Of a DNA stretch of 64,000 nt, positions 8,480-17,142 are shown piece by piece. Position 1 is the stretch's first letter; every line of letters starts with the position of its first letter. The notes beneath the pieces were generated by a model. It had not been told where the DNA came from. It did no database searches and saw only the letters and a program-made list of their open reading frames with translations. The position numbers and the translations under genes are program-made. The stretch is taken from the NCBI GenBank assembly GCA_910574015.1, contig CAJSYQ010000008.1, positions 43,684 through 107,683 of the forward strand, given 5' to 3'. The DNA is from Eubacteriaceae bacterium. GTDB lineage: Bacteria > Bacillota > Clostridia > Lachnospirales > Lachnospiraceae.

Positions 8480-9943
8480 TTATCCAATCACACGTCTTGC
8501 ACAGTATGGGGTACGATAACGCAGGCTGCTTGTAGTAATACCTGTTCTCTCATTACTTGCATGGACAACCCGTCCGCCGCCAATACAGATCGCAACATGA
8601 TTCACACGCCCGCCGCTGGTATAGAAGATCAGATCGCCTGGCTGTGCGTCAGATACTTTAATCTTCTTTCCGGTCCTGGACTGTTCCCCAGAGGTACGCG
8701 GAAGACTGATACCAAATTTCTTAAATACCGACATAGTAAATCCTGAGCAGTCGGTTCCCCTTGTCAGACTGGTACCACCATATACGTAGGGATTTCCCAC
8801 AAACTGAAGGGCATAGGATACAACCGCAGAGCCGTCGCCGCTTCCCAGTACGCTGCCACCGCCGCCTTCACTGGATCCGCTGCTGCCACTGGCGCCGCCT
8901 CCTCCGCTGTTGGAGCCGCCGCTGTTGGAGCCGGCACTGTTGCTTCCGCCGGAACCGCTGGAGCCTCCCGTACTGGAGCCGGCATTGCTGCTGCCGCCAG
9001 AACCGTTCCCGGAACTGCTGCCCTTATTACTGGAGCCGCTGTTGGAACTGCTCTTATTCTCCGATGTGCTGGCGCTCTTTCTCTCATTCTCCGCTTTCCT
9101 TCTGGCGGCCTCCAACTCAGCCTGACGCTCTGCCTCTTCGGCAGCCGCCTTACGCCTTGCCTCCTCCCGCTCTTCCTCAATGGAAACCGCTTTCTTAAAC
9201 TGTACCGATACCTTTACAAATTCCTTTGACACATATCCGTTCGTATCGCCGTCTACACAAATCTTCGCCCAGTCCCCTTCATCCTTGAGAACCTCGTAGC
9301 TTTCTTCTCCCGAGATCAGTGTCAGCACAGCACTTTCGCTGCTCATCTTCTCCCGGACCCTTAACGTCTCTGTTGTGACAGTGGCCCATTTGGTCCCGAA
9401 GTCATCAATAAGCTTTTCCGCGCTGTAACCGATGGCAAGATAGTCTTTCATTATGTACCCGGTAACAGATCCCGATTTAATCTGTACCCAGTCGCCTTCC
9501 GTCTTCGTAATAGTAGCGGCGCTTCCCCGGTACAGCTTGCCCACGATCTCATCGTCTGTACTGGGCTTTTTGCGTATATTTACATAATCTGCGGCAATCG
9601 AAATGCCCACATTGGCATATTCGGATTCTGGTTTTGGCGTGGCTGTCGCCGCCGGTGCCGCTGTAGGTTCCGGTGTGGCTCCCACTACCGCCGTCCCGCT
9701 GATGGTCGTATCAGCACCGCCAGTATTGGACGTATCGTCGCTGAATGCTACGATAGCCTCCGGATTCGACTGGGCTGCACCGGCCTGGACAGAACAGTAC
9801 TGATCCAGCGTATATGACATACCGGCGAGCTCCGTCTCAGTTCCCATGGTAGTAGATGTGGAAACCACATAGTGCCCAAATACGCCAAAGGACAACACAA
9901 GGGTTGCTCCCAGTACGGTTCTGACCACCTTCCTCTGCTGCAT
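8480..9943 (-). CDS. Secreted SH3b-NlpC/P60 peptidoglycan endopeptidase
   Basis: An exported wall hydrolase of about 487 residues. It has a basic N terminus and hydrophobic segment (signal or anchor, residues 5-30), a Thr/Pro/Ala linker, two bacterial SH3 domains (YVNIRKKPS and LRVREKMSS repeats), a Glu/Arg/Ala coiled coil, a long Ser/Gly/Asn linker and a C-terminal NlpC/P60 domain. The catalytic Cys is in GTDCSGF, the His in NHVAI and a further polar residue near VVHASN. Such enzymes cut the gamma-D-Glu-diamino acid bond. The start is ATG 9941-9943 behind GGAGGG; an in-frame TTG further up overlaps that site. It is monocistronic, with its own promoter and terminator. Confidence 0.9.
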   Translation of the reverse strand: MQQRKVVRTVLGATLVLSFGVFGHYVVSTSTTMGTETELAGMSYTLDQYCSVQAGAAQSNPEAIVAFSDDTSNTGGADTTISGTAVVGATPEPTAAPAATATPKPESEYANVGISIAADYVNIRKKPSTDDEIVGKLYRGSAATITKTEGDWVQIKSGSVTGYIMKDYLAIGYSAEKLIDDFGTKWATVTTETLRVREKMSSESAVLTLISGEESYEVLKDEGDWAKICVDGDTNGYVSKEFVKVSVQFKKAVSIEEEREEARRKAAAEEAERQAELEAARRKAENERKSASTSENKSSSNSGSSNKGSSSGNGSGGSSNAGSSTGGSSGSGGSNSAGSNSGGSNSGGGGASGSSGSSEGGGGSVLGSGDGSAVVSYALQFVGNPYVYGGTSLTRGTDCSGFTMSVFKKFGISLPRTSGEQSRTGKKIKVSDAQPGDLIFYTSGGRVNHVAICIGGGRVVHASNERTGITTSSLRYRTPYCARRVIG

Positions 9944-10019
9944 ATATTTTCCCTCCAATATTGTTTCTCAAAGCACAAAAATCATCCTAATTGTTACAAA
10001 ATTATTAACTGTACTTCAC

Positions 10020-10048
10020 AGTATAACAACTCGGAAGATATCTGTCAA
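10020..10048 (-). promoter_or_regulatory. Sigma-A type promoter for the NlpC/P60 gene
   Basis: Minus strand TTGACA (10043-10048), 17-base spacer, TATACT (10020-10025), about 75 bases upstream of the start; a near-consensus promoter. Confidence 0.8.
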
Positions 10049-10253
10049 GCCCTGTAGGAATCGATTTTTTACATATTTTTTCCATCCGCATTCCAAAGCT
10101 TATCCCTCCGTCGGATCATTCTACACCAATTGACCCAAATACTGTATTTTTAACTCTTTTCATTTCCAAATATCTGTGTTACAATGAACTATAAAGTAAG
10201 CGGGATACCTGACAGGAATCGATGAGTATCTTCATAATGAAAGGAAGGACGCT

Positions 10254-10448
10254 ATGGAATTATGTGACGGCATTGATATTGCGGCTTATTCTGTTATGAA
10301 TGCCCAGACCCAGACCATGCAGGCGATTGGTACAGGAATTCTTGCCAAAACCCTGGATACGGCAGAGGCGGCAGGCGCACAGCTTGTCCAGATGATGGAA
10401 CAATCCGTAAATCCGCATCTGGGCGGAAATATTGACATTATGATATAG
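10254..10448 (+). CDS. YjfB-like putative motility protein
   Basis: A 64-residue protein with the pattern of the YjfB family (small proteins, sigma-D controlled in Bacillus subtilis): a short N-terminal helix (DGIDIAAYSVMNAQ) followed by a helix ending LVQMMEQSVNPHLGGNIDIMI. The Q/N-rich helix and the NP-HLGG-IDI ending are typical. No cysteine, signal peptide or membrane span. An AAAGGAAGG site precedes the ATG, and a terminator overlaps the stop. Its job is not known in any species; presence fits a flagellated cell. Confidence 0.72.
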   Translation: MELCDGIDIAAYSVMNAQTQTMQAIGTGILAKTLDTAEAAGAQLVQMMEQSVNPHLGGNIDIMI

Positions 10449-10472
10449 AGCGCCGCTGCAGGGCGCTCTTTT
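10448..10472 (+). terminator. Terminator after the YjfB-like gene
   Basis: GAGCGCC (10448-10454) pairs with GGCGCTC (10462-10468), then TTTT. The stem begins at the last base of the stop codon. Confidence 0.75.
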
Positions 10473-10542
10473 CTCTGGCCGGACGTACCGTCTGGTCCGC
10501 TGATACCGATGATTTTCAAGAACTAAGTGGGAGGAAATTGCA

Positions 10543-10869
10543 ATGAGCAGACGTATGCGCACACTATTGGCAAAATACAAAGAACTCTGCGGACAGGCAC
10601 TGACCGCAGAGGAAACCGCCGCTGCCAAGGAAGAACTGTTGATACAGATTGGTTTTTTCCAGCACGAACGTCTCATCCATCTGATCGTCACCGTTCTTTT
10701 TGCCCTGCTCACCGTTATTTCACTGCTGGCGGAACTGTTTCTGACAGAACCGATACTTCTTGTCCTGTCCCTGCTCTTTCTGGTGCTCCTGGTTCCCTAT
10801 GTCGGGCATTACTACCTATTGGAAAACGGAGTGCAAAAGCTGTATGAATTCTATGATTCTCTCGGGTGA
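10543..10869 (+). CDS. Small two-helix membrane protein, unknown function
   Basis: A 108-residue protein with a charged cytosolic helix (1-40, MRTLLAKYKELCGQALTAEE), then two adjacent membrane segments (about 45-65 and 68-90) and a short tail. Start supported by GGAGG. It stands 70 bases after the YjfB-like terminator and may have its own start of transcription. I do not recognise the family. Good coding character: strong ribosome site, acidic/basic helix pattern and clean hydrophobic blocks. Confidence 0.6.
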   Translation: MSRRMRTLLAKYKELCGQALTAEETAAAKEELLIQIGFFQHERLIHLIVTVLFALLTVISLLAELFLTEPILLVLSLLFLVLLVPYVGHYYLLENGVQKLYEFYDSLG

Positions 10870-10885
10870 ACCTCACAGTCAGGCT

Positions 10886-11266
10886 TTATCCCCGGGCCAC
10901 GACTGCCTCAATCTCGATCAATACATCCTTTGGCAGTCTTGCCACTTCCACACAGGAGCGTGCCGGACAGTCCGTCTTAAAATATTTCGAGTAGATCTCA
11001 TTTACCTTTGCAAAATCATTCATATCTTTAATAAACACAACTGTTTTTACCGTATCTTCCAGCCTGGCGCCCGCCGCCCTGATCAACGCAGCCAGATTGC
11101 CTATGGCCTGATCCGCTTGTTCCTCAATCCCGCCCTGTACCAGTTCACCAGTGGAAGGCACAATGGGGATGACACCGGAGGTAAAAATGAATCCGTTTAC
11201 CTCCACCGCCTGTGAATATGGACCAATGGCTGCCGGAGCCTGGTCTGTGGATATGATTTTTTTCAT
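10886..11266 (-). CDS. ridA: RidA family enamine/imine deaminase
   Basis: A 126-residue protein of the YjgF/YER057c/UK114 family, trimeric enzymes that hydrolyse reactive 2-aminoacrylate formed by PLP enzymes. Visible motifs are APAAIGPYSQAV at the N terminus, ILVSGVIP-type FTSGVIPIVP, TVFIKDMNDFAKVNE and the conserved R in PARSCVEVARLPKDVLIEIEA. All the binding residues I can place are there. Convergent with the membrane protein at 10543 and divergent from cvfB. Confidence 0.94.
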   Translation of the reverse strand: MKKIISTDQAPAAIGPYSQAVEVNGFIFTSGVIPIVPSTGELVQGGIEEQADQAIGNLAALIRAAGARLEDTVKTVVFIKDMNDFAKVNEIYSKYFKTDCPARSCVEVARLPKDVLIEIEAVVARG

Positions 11267-11444
11267 AATGTTTCACACCTTTCTTTTTCTGTTTATCTTT
11301 TTAATTCAATAAGAAATTCCGCTGGGTGCGGATGGCTGCACTTCTCAGCCATTTTTTAGTATAACTCATTCTTTCTGAGAATTCACTAGTTTTTTATAGG
11401 AATCTCTAGTATAATAGGACAAAAAGCATACAATGGAGGTAGCA

Positions 11445-12302
11445 ATGACACCAGAACAAAAATTACTGGGCTCTACAACCCGGTTATCCATGATAAAGAC
11501 TTCAAAATTCGGTATCTATCTTGGTTCGGATGAGTACCCCGGACTGGAGGTTCTCCTTCCCAATAATCAGGTGCCCCAGGGGATCGCCCCAGGAGATCCC
11601 CTGGAGGTATTCCTCTACCGGGATTCCGAAGACCGGCTCACCGCCACCACCACGGTTCCCTATATCACTCTGTATGAGACAGCCCCATTGAGGGTAACCG
11701 ATGTGACAAATATCGGCGCCTTTCTGAACTGGGGACTTGCCAAAGACCTCTTTCTTCCCTTCAAGGAACAGACAAAACGGGTTCGGGTGGGGGATACAGT
11801 TCTGGCCGCTCTCTACATCGATAAGAGCGATCGTCTCTGCGCCACCATGCATGTCTACGACTACCTGTACAATGACAGCAGCTACCAAAAAGGCAATCTG
11901 GTCCATGGTATGGTCTATGAGATCATAGACACCTTTGGCGTGTTTGTGGCAGTGGATAACAAGTATTCCGCACTGATCCCCCACAATGAAATGTCACGTG
12001 AGCTGCATGTGGGAGACGAGGTGGATGCCCGGGTAAAAGAGGTGACAGAAGAAGGCAAACTGACCCTCAGCCTGCAGCAGAAGCTCAAAGTACAGATGGG
12101 TATGGATGCGGAACTCATCCTGCAGCGGCTGGAAAACAGCGGTGGTTTTCTCCCCTTTCATGACAAAACATCACCCGAGATCATCAAACGGGAATTCTGT
12201 ATCAGTAAAGCGGCCTTTAAACGCGCCATTGGCAGATTGAAGAAACAGGGAAAGATAGAAATTACCGATCAGGGAATCCGGCTGGCGACGCCAACCCCAT
12301 AA
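11445..12302 (+). CDS. cvfB: CvfB/YitL-like S1 RNA-binding protein
   Basis: About 285 residues: three S1-like OB domains (residues ~15-75, 75-140, 150-215; for example GVFVAVDNKYSALIPHNEM) and a C-terminal winged helix (PEIIKREFCISKAAFKRAIGRLKKQGKIEI). This is the CvfB/YitL architecture, an RNA-binding regulator linked to virulence in Staphylococcus aureus. The start is ATG 11445, because the upstream in-frame ATG at 11433 overlaps the GGAGGT ribosome site. A TATAAT at 11410 may be the -10. Monocistronic, ending in a shared terminator. Confidence 0.88.
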   Translation: MTPEQKLLGSTTRLSMIKTSKFGIYLGSDEYPGLEVLLPNNQVPQGIAPGDPLEVFLYRDSEDRLTATTTVPYITLYETAPLRVTDVTNIGAFLNWGLAKDLFLPFKEQTKRVRVGDTVLAALYIDKSDRLCATMHVYDYLYNDSSYQKGNLVHGMVYEIIDTFGVFVAVDNKYSALIPHNEMSRELHVGDEVDARVKEVTEEGKLTLSLQQKLKVQMGMDAELILQRLENSGGFLPFHDKTSPEIIKREFCISKAAFKRAIGRLKKQGKIEITDQGIRLATPTP

Positions 12303-12308
12303 AGAAAA

Positions 12309-12340
12309 AAATCCCCCCACAGTCTGTGGAGGGATTTCTT
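12309..12340. terminator. Bidirectional terminator between cvfB and yvyF
   Basis: AAATCCCCCCACAG pairs with TGTGGAGGGATTT; T-runs follow on both strands (TTTCTT rightward, TTTTTTTC leftward). It serves the convergent genes cvfB and yvyF and touches the yvyF stop. Confidence 0.85.
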
Positions 12341-12753
12341 CAGTTATCCAGAAATCTCATACGGCTCTCTGACGACTTCTTCGGCTTCATGGCCACACCT
12401 TCCGGCTTTTTATTCAGGCCGGCAGCCTGACGCAGATTATTCGAGAGTGTATTCTTGCAGGCATCACAGTAACGCCCTGTCTTAATGGTCTTTCCACAGC
12501 TCTCACAGGGAAGTCCCACCGGAGAATCATCTGAAAATACAAGACGCTCCTCACGGATCCAGGATTTGATCTGCCGCACGCTTACTTCCATGGCTTCAGA
12601 AACCAGCTGTATGTCTGCATTGGGATTTTCCCTGACATACTTCTTCACTTCCACAAACTTATCTTCCACCTTTTTCTGGCAGGAAGGGCAGATTCTTTGT
12701 CCCTGGATATAATTAAATAACTTTCCACATCCTTTACATGTTATGAGTTCCAT
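12340..12753 (-). CDS. yvyF: YvyF-like flagellar-locus zinc-ribbon protein
   Basis: A 137-residue protein with an N-terminal zinc ribbon (CKGCGKLF...CPSC), a helix-turn-helix-like middle (VSEAMEVSVRQIKSWIREERL) and a second Cys pair (CESCGKTIKTGRYCDAC), with a basic C-terminal tail. This is the pattern of B. subtilis YvyF, found between comFC and flgM. Here too it follows comFC with 16 bases between them. The start at ATG 12751-12753 has GGAGG; the frame stays open upstream through comFC but without support. It probably regulates flagellar genes, but its mechanism is not established. Confidence 0.85.
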   Translation of the reverse strand: MELITCKGCGKLFNYIQGQRICPSCQKKVEDKFVEVKKYVRENPNADIQLVSEAMEVSVRQIKSWIREERLVFSDDSPVGLPCESCGKTIKTGRYCDACKNTLSNNLRQAAGLNKKPEGVAMKPKKSSESRMRFLDN

Positions 12754-12769
12754 CTTCTTATCCTCCTTT

Positions 12770-13486
12770 TTAGCAATCACTGCCTGTGCACAGGCAGATA
12801 AAATATATCTTTTCCACTCCGGCATTCCGCAGGGCAAGCCCGCATGCCTCCAAAGTCGCACCGGTTGTATAGATATCATCAATGAGAACAATACTCCGGC
12901 AGACTGCTGTCTTTTCCAACCATCGGGGATTCACGGCAAAGGCATCCTTAAGATTTTCCTTTCTCTGCCGGCCATTCAGTCCCTTCTGCGGCCGGGTACT
13001 CCGGATGCGCAGGAGGGCGTCCTCCCATACCGGTATACCGGTATGCTTTCCCACGAAACCGGCAACATATGCCGCCTGATTAAAGCCGCGGAACCATCTG
13101 CGGCGCCAGTAAAGTGGTACTGGTATAATACAGCCGGGATTCCAGTGATGCAGGAGAGCTCCCTTTCTTCTCAGAATCTCCCGTCCATAAAAATCACCGT
13201 CCGCCAGACAGCCCTGATACTTAAAATTGGCCATAGCCTTCCGCATTGCATCGGTGTAGATCCAGAGCGCCGTTCCCTGCTCCAGGATACTGTCCCTGCT
13301 TTTGCAGTCCATGCAGTATTCCTCTTCCACATCCGCAATGGGTTTCCCACAGTGCCGGCAGCATGGTTCTGTCACTTCCGGGAGCCGGGACCAACAGCCA
13401 TCGCAAACTCCCTGTCCGTCCCTCTCCAGTACCATATCACAGACCGGACACTTAGCTGGAAATAATAATCCTAACGCATTCCACAT
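12770..13486 (-). CDS. comFC: ComF-like phosphoribosyltransferase
   Basis: A 238-residue ComFC. An N-terminal zinc finger (CPVC...CDGCW, CCRHCG, CMDC) is followed by a phosphoribosyltransferase fold whose PRPP loop is IVLIDDIYTTGAT. In transformable bacteria ComFC helps DNA uptake; many non-competent species keep it. It precedes yvyF as in B. subtilis and follows recD2 by about 100 bases. No comFA is here. Complete, all Cys pairs kept. Confidence 0.92.
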   Translation of the reverse strand: MWNALGLLFPAKCPVCDMVLERDGQGVCDGCWSRLPEVTEPCCRHCGKPIADVEEEYCMDCKSRDSILEQGTALWIYTDAMRKAMANFKYQGCLADGDFYGREILRRKGALLHHWNPGCIIPVPLYWRRRWFRGFNQAAYVAGFVGKHTGIPVWEDALLRIRSTRPQKGLNGRQRKENLKDAFAVNPRWLEKTAVCRSIVLIDDIYTTGATLEACGLALRNAGVEKIYFICLCTGSDC

Positions 13487-13587
13487 TCTCCTACCCCTGA
13501 CTCTCCCTCTATCATAACAAATTTATCTGAATTTTGCACTATCTTTTTTTATTTTATTCCGGCAGCTCCTGACGGGCTGTTTCCCTG

Positions 13588-15819
13588 TCAGCCCTTTATC
13601 AATTCCGATATTCTCTCCGCCAGCGACGAATATCTCATCTGTTCGGATTTATTCTGGATCATCCCCCGCACAGTTTCACGGCTTCCCACGATGGTTACAC
13701 ATTTCCTTCCGCGTGTCACTGCCGTATACAGGATATTCCTGTTCATCAGCGGTCTCGGTCCCGCCAGCAGAGGCAGCACCACCGCCGGATATTCGCTGCC
13801 CTGGGACTTATGTATGGTAATGGCATAGGCGAGTTCCAGTTCATCCATATTGCCCTGGGGATACGTCACATATTTTTCGTCGTCGAACCGGACTGTTATC
13901 TCCTTATTAAAGGTATCGATCTCTGTAATAATGCCGCAGTCCCCATTAAATACACCGCTCCCCTCCTCGATCACCATCTGGTTGTAGCCCCGGATCTCCC
14001 ATTTGATCTGATAATTGTTCTTCATCTGCATCACCTTATCACCCTCCCGGAACAGCTGGCCATGACTCTCCATCTCGTTCTTATCCGGGCTCTTGGGATT
14101 CAGATACCTCTGCAGCACCTCATTGCAGCGGTATACCCCCAGCTCTCCCTTCTTCATCGGAGTGAGAACCTGAACGTCAAAGGGCGTACAGGACGTATAG
14201 GCCGGCATCTTCTCCCGCACCAGCCAGAGCATGACCTCCAGGACCCCATGGCTGTCGTCCCTTTTCAGGCAGAAAAAATCCCTGCTGTTATTATCCAGTT
14301 CAATTTCCTCCCCATCATTGATCCTGTGGGCGTTTAATATAATGTCACTCTCCGCCGCCTGGCGGAAGATCCGGGATAACTTCACCACATTAAAACAGTG
14401 GGAACGGATTATATCCTTTAACACATTCCCCGGTCCCACACTGGGCAGCTGGTTCACATCGCCCACCAGGATCAGCCTTGTTCCCACTGCCACCGCCTTC
14501 AACAGGCTGTGAAAGAGGTAAATATCCACCATAGACATCTCATCGATGATCAGAACATCCGTCTCCAGCGGATTCCACTCATTCCGTCCAAAAAGCTCCT
14601 CCTGTTTATTTTCCTCCCTGTTTTCCCCCTCCAACAGGGAACCATTATATTCCAGCAGGCGGTGTATCGTCTGTGCCTCACAGCCGGCCGCCTCCGCCAT
14701 CCGCTTGGCGGCGCGCCCGGTAGGCGCCGCCAGAAGGATTTCCATCCCGGTCTCCCGCAGGCACCGGATGATCATATTGATGGTAGTTGTCTTCCCCGTT
14801 CCCGGTCCTCCCGTGATCACCAGCAGCCCTGTGCTCATAGCCTCCCGGACGGCGATCCTCTGCTGCTCGTCCAGCTCCAGCCCCTCCCTCTCCGCCACAG
14901 AATCAATCACGGCATCGCAGCCTCCGGTATTCCTTCTGATGGGAACATTGAGATCCGTCAGCATCCGGGCACAGTTCAGTTCCGAATAATACAGCGCCGG
15001 AAGATACACCGCCCTTTCCTCTGTCACAATGACGGCCTTGTCCAGAGCCATCTGTTCCAATACATCCAACAGCTGGCCGGCAGACACCTCAAGCCGGTAC
15101 ACCGCTTCCTTCAGGAGCTGCTGCTCCGGCATATACACATAACCGGCACTGGTGCCAAGTCCCAGTACATACAAAATACCGGCCCGCACCCGGTAGTCGG
15201 AATCCAACGCAAATCCGGCCTTCCGGGCAATCTCATCCGCGATGCGGAAACCCACTCCCGCAATGTCCTCCGCCAGCTGATACGGGTTCTGCTTTACGAT
15301 TTCATACAGTCCCGCTCCATACGCCTTAAAAATCTTCACTGCCAGCTGATTTGAGATCCCATACTCCTGCAGAAAAAGCATGGCGCTGCGCATCTCTCTC
15401 TTTTCCTCAAACTGCAGGGAAATGGCCATGGCCTTCTTCTCGCTGATCCCCTTGACCTCAGCCAGACGTTCCGGTTCCTTCTCTATAACCTCAAAGGTTC
15501 TGTCGCCAAACCGGTCCACGATCCTCTTTGCCAGTCCCCCCCGTATCCCGGCAATGGCGCCGGAAGAGAGGTAACGCAGCATGGCGGCCTGGTCGTCCGG
15601 ATCCTTTGTCTCCAGGGAAGCCACCTTCAGCTGCTCCATATAGACGGGATGTTGTACGATCTCTCCTCTGACGCAGACATACTCACCCTCGCTGATAAAG
15701 GGGAAATTCCCCACGCAGGTCTCTGTCTCCCCCTCTGCATTCTCCAGTTCAAATACCGTATACCCGTTTTCCACATTCCGGAAAACAATGTGGGAAACAT
15801 ATCCGTTTCTCTCTTCCAT
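13588..15819 (-). CDS. recD2: RecD2-like SF1B DNA helicase
   Basis: A 5'-3' helicase of about 743 residues, acting in repair without RecBC. It has an N-terminal OB-like part, helix-hairpin-helix repeats (SSGAIAGIRGGLA, EVKGISEKKA, IAGVGFRIADEIA), Walker A GGPGTGKTTT, DEMSMVD, GDVNQLPSVGPG, and the C-terminal YAITIHKSQGSEYPAV and YTAVTRG motifs. The start is ATG 15817-15819 because the in-frame ATG at 15831 is part of the GGAG site. Last flagellar gene flgJ ends about 90 bases upstream. Confidence 0.93.
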   Translation of the reverse strand: MEERNGYVSHIVFRNVENGYTVFELENAEGETETCVGNFPFISEGEYVCVRGEIVQHPVYMEQLKVASLETKDPDDQAAMLRYLSSGAIAGIRGGLAKRIVDRFGDRTFEVIEKEPERLAEVKGISEKKAMAISLQFEEKREMRSAMLFLQEYGISNQLAVKIFKAYGAGLYEIVKQNPYQLAEDIAGVGFRIADEIARKAGFALDSDYRVRAGILYVLGLGTSAGYVYMPEQQLLKEAVYRLEVSAGQLLDVLEQMALDKAVIVTEERAVYLPALYYSELNCARMLTDLNVPIRRNTGGCDAVIDSVAEREGLELDEQQRIAVREAMSTGLLVITGGPGTGKTTTINMIIRCLRETGMEILLAAPTGRAAKRMAEAAGCEAQTIHRLLEYNGSLLEGENREENKQEELFGRNEWNPLETDVLIIDEMSMVDIYLFHSLLKAVAVGTRLILVGDVNQLPSVGPGNVLKDIIRSHCFNVVKLSRIFRQAAESDIILNAHRINDGEEIELDNNSRDFFCLKRDDSHGVLEVMLWLVREKMPAYTSCTPFDVQVLTPMKKGELGVYRCNEVLQRYLNPKSPDKNEMESHGQLFREGDKVMQMKNNYQIKWEIRGYNQMVIEEGSGVFNGDCGIITEIDTFNKEITVRFDDEKYVTYPQGNMDELELAYAITIHKSQGSEYPAVVLPLLAGPRPLMNRNILYTAVTRGRKCVTIVGSRETVRGMIQNKSEQMRYSSLAERISELIKG

Positions 15820-15909
15820 GGTAATCTCCATTCACAATACAAAAATACCGTTCAGTCCCAAAACTTTCATTCTGCAGACTGAGCGGTATTTAAACTGTCC
15901 TCTTACAAA

Positions 15910-16272
15910 TCACTTATTCACAGTCTCGCCCTGATTTGCCTTAATGGATTCATACAACTTTTCGGCAATCCCAAGCCCCTGACCGCTGTATACCATATTG
16001 TTCGCGATCTCCTCCAGATAATTGTCCGAAAACATATTGACATAATCAGAACTGCTGTCCTCACTGTCTTCGTCATCCGAAAAAGCTTTTGCTACCTTTT
16101 CCATATTTTTATACATCTGCTGGATCATATACGATTCAAACTGTCTGCAGGCATCCAGTGTCTCGTCGTCCGTATTCGCCCCTTTGATCTGGCTGGTGAC
16201 CTTATCTGCCGTCAGATCATTGGCGTCCAGCGAATAATTGGTAAGGTAAGTATTATCTAATGAAACTGACAT
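15910..16272 (-). CDS. flgJ: Flagellar rod-binding protein, FlgJ N-terminal type
   Basis: A 120-residue protein matching only the rod-binding domain of FlgJ: D-A-C-R-Q-FESYMIQQMYKNM, an acidic loop (DDEDSEDSSSDYVNMF) and NNMVYSGQGLGIAEKLY. The muramidase domain of proteobacterial FlgJ is absent, which is normal in Clostridia. It would cap or chaperone rod assembly in the wall. Ribosome site GGAGG. It follows flgG by 21 bases in the mbl-flgF-flgG-flgJ run. Confidence 0.87.
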   Translation of the reverse strand: MSVSLDNTYLTNYSLDANDLTADKVTSQIKGANTDDETLDACRQFESYMIQQMYKNMEKVAKAFSDDEDSEDSSSDYVNMFSDNYLEEIANNMVYSGQGLGIAEKLYESIKANQGETVNK

Positions 16273-16293
16273 AGCCTTCCTCCTTTACCGGCA

Positions 16294-17103
16294 TTATGAA
16301 CGAAGATTATTGGCCTGCTGAAGCATGTCATCCGATGCCTTGATGGCCTTGGAATTCATTTCATAAGCACGCTGCGCAATAATCATATTTACCATCTCGT
16401 CTGCCGCCTGCACATTAGAACCCTCCAGACGTCCTGAGACGATCTTAGCGTTCAGATCCTGTGCCGTGTAGATCGTCGCCGGTCCGGATGCCTCTGACTG
16501 TGCGTAGTTGGAGGCCGAAATCTTATCCAGTCCCCCGGCATTAGGGAAATGGGCAAGACCGATCTGGATCCCGATGTACTGCGGGTTGTTGTTGGCATCT
16601 GGATAAGCCATATTGCCAAACTGATCCACCTGTATCTCCGAAGAGCGGTATGTAGCCGGCAGGGTAATGGGATTTCCCGCCGTATCCAGTACCGGATTCC
16701 CCTCGCTGTCTGTCAGGGCAAGGCCGTCGTTTGTCACTGCCATAATAAAATGACCGTTTCTCGTATATGCTGTGGATCCGTCATTTGTCCTCACCATGAA
16801 AAAGCCCTCTCCCTGGATAGCATAGTCAAATGCCCCATTGGAAGCAAGGAGATTTCCCTGTGTAAAATCCGATGATATGGATGCCACCCTGGTACCCAGT
16901 CCAACCTGAGCGCCCACTGGTTTGGCCTCCCCAGTCGTAGTCGTTGCCCTTCTCTGCAGATTCTGATAGATCAGAGATTTGAAATCTGCAGCCTGTGTCT
17001 TATATCCTGTTGATGAAATATTGGACAGATTGTTGGCGATCACATCCAGATTGGTCTGCTGACCGATCATTCCGCTGGCCGCTGTCCACAAAGCACGCAT
17101 CAT
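16294..17103 (-). CDS. flgG: Flagellar basal-body rod protein FlgG
   Basis: A 269-residue distal-rod protein. N-terminal signature LWTAASGMIGQQTNLDVIANNLSN (rod-protein motif), middle D1/D2 region with GEGFFMVRTNDG and YTRNGHF, and C-terminal EMVNMIIAQRAYEMNSKAI plus the last heptads that pair in the axial core. The partner gene just upstream encodes the related FlgF. B. subtilis has the same order after mbl (flhO, flhP). Ribosome site GGAGG. Start at the first of two adjacent ATGs. Confidence 0.92.
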   Translation of the reverse strand: MMRALWTAASGMIGQQTNLDVIANNLSNISSTGYKTQAADFKSLIYQNLQRRATTTTGEAKPVGAQVGLGTRVASISSDFTQGNLLASNGAFDYAIQGEGFFMVRTNDGSTAYTRNGHFIMAVTNDGLALTDSEGNPVLDTAGNPITLPATYRSSEIQVDQFGNMAYPDANNNPQYIGIQIGLAHFPNAGGLDKISASNYAQSEASGPATIYTAQDLNAKIVSGRLEGSNVQAADEMVNMIIAQRAYEMNSKAIKASDDMLQQANNLRS

Positions 17104-17142
17104 ATGGCGCCACCTCCTGTTTTTCTATTAGGAAAATTAATA

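Noticed and set aside
8764..9198. Open frames inside the Ser/Gly linker of the NlpC/P60 gene on both strands
   Set aside because: They arise from the repetitive linker sequence and lack start signals.
14509..15354. 281-codon plus-strand frame opposite recD2
   Set aside because: Antisense to helicase motifs; composition reflects codon bias of the real gene.
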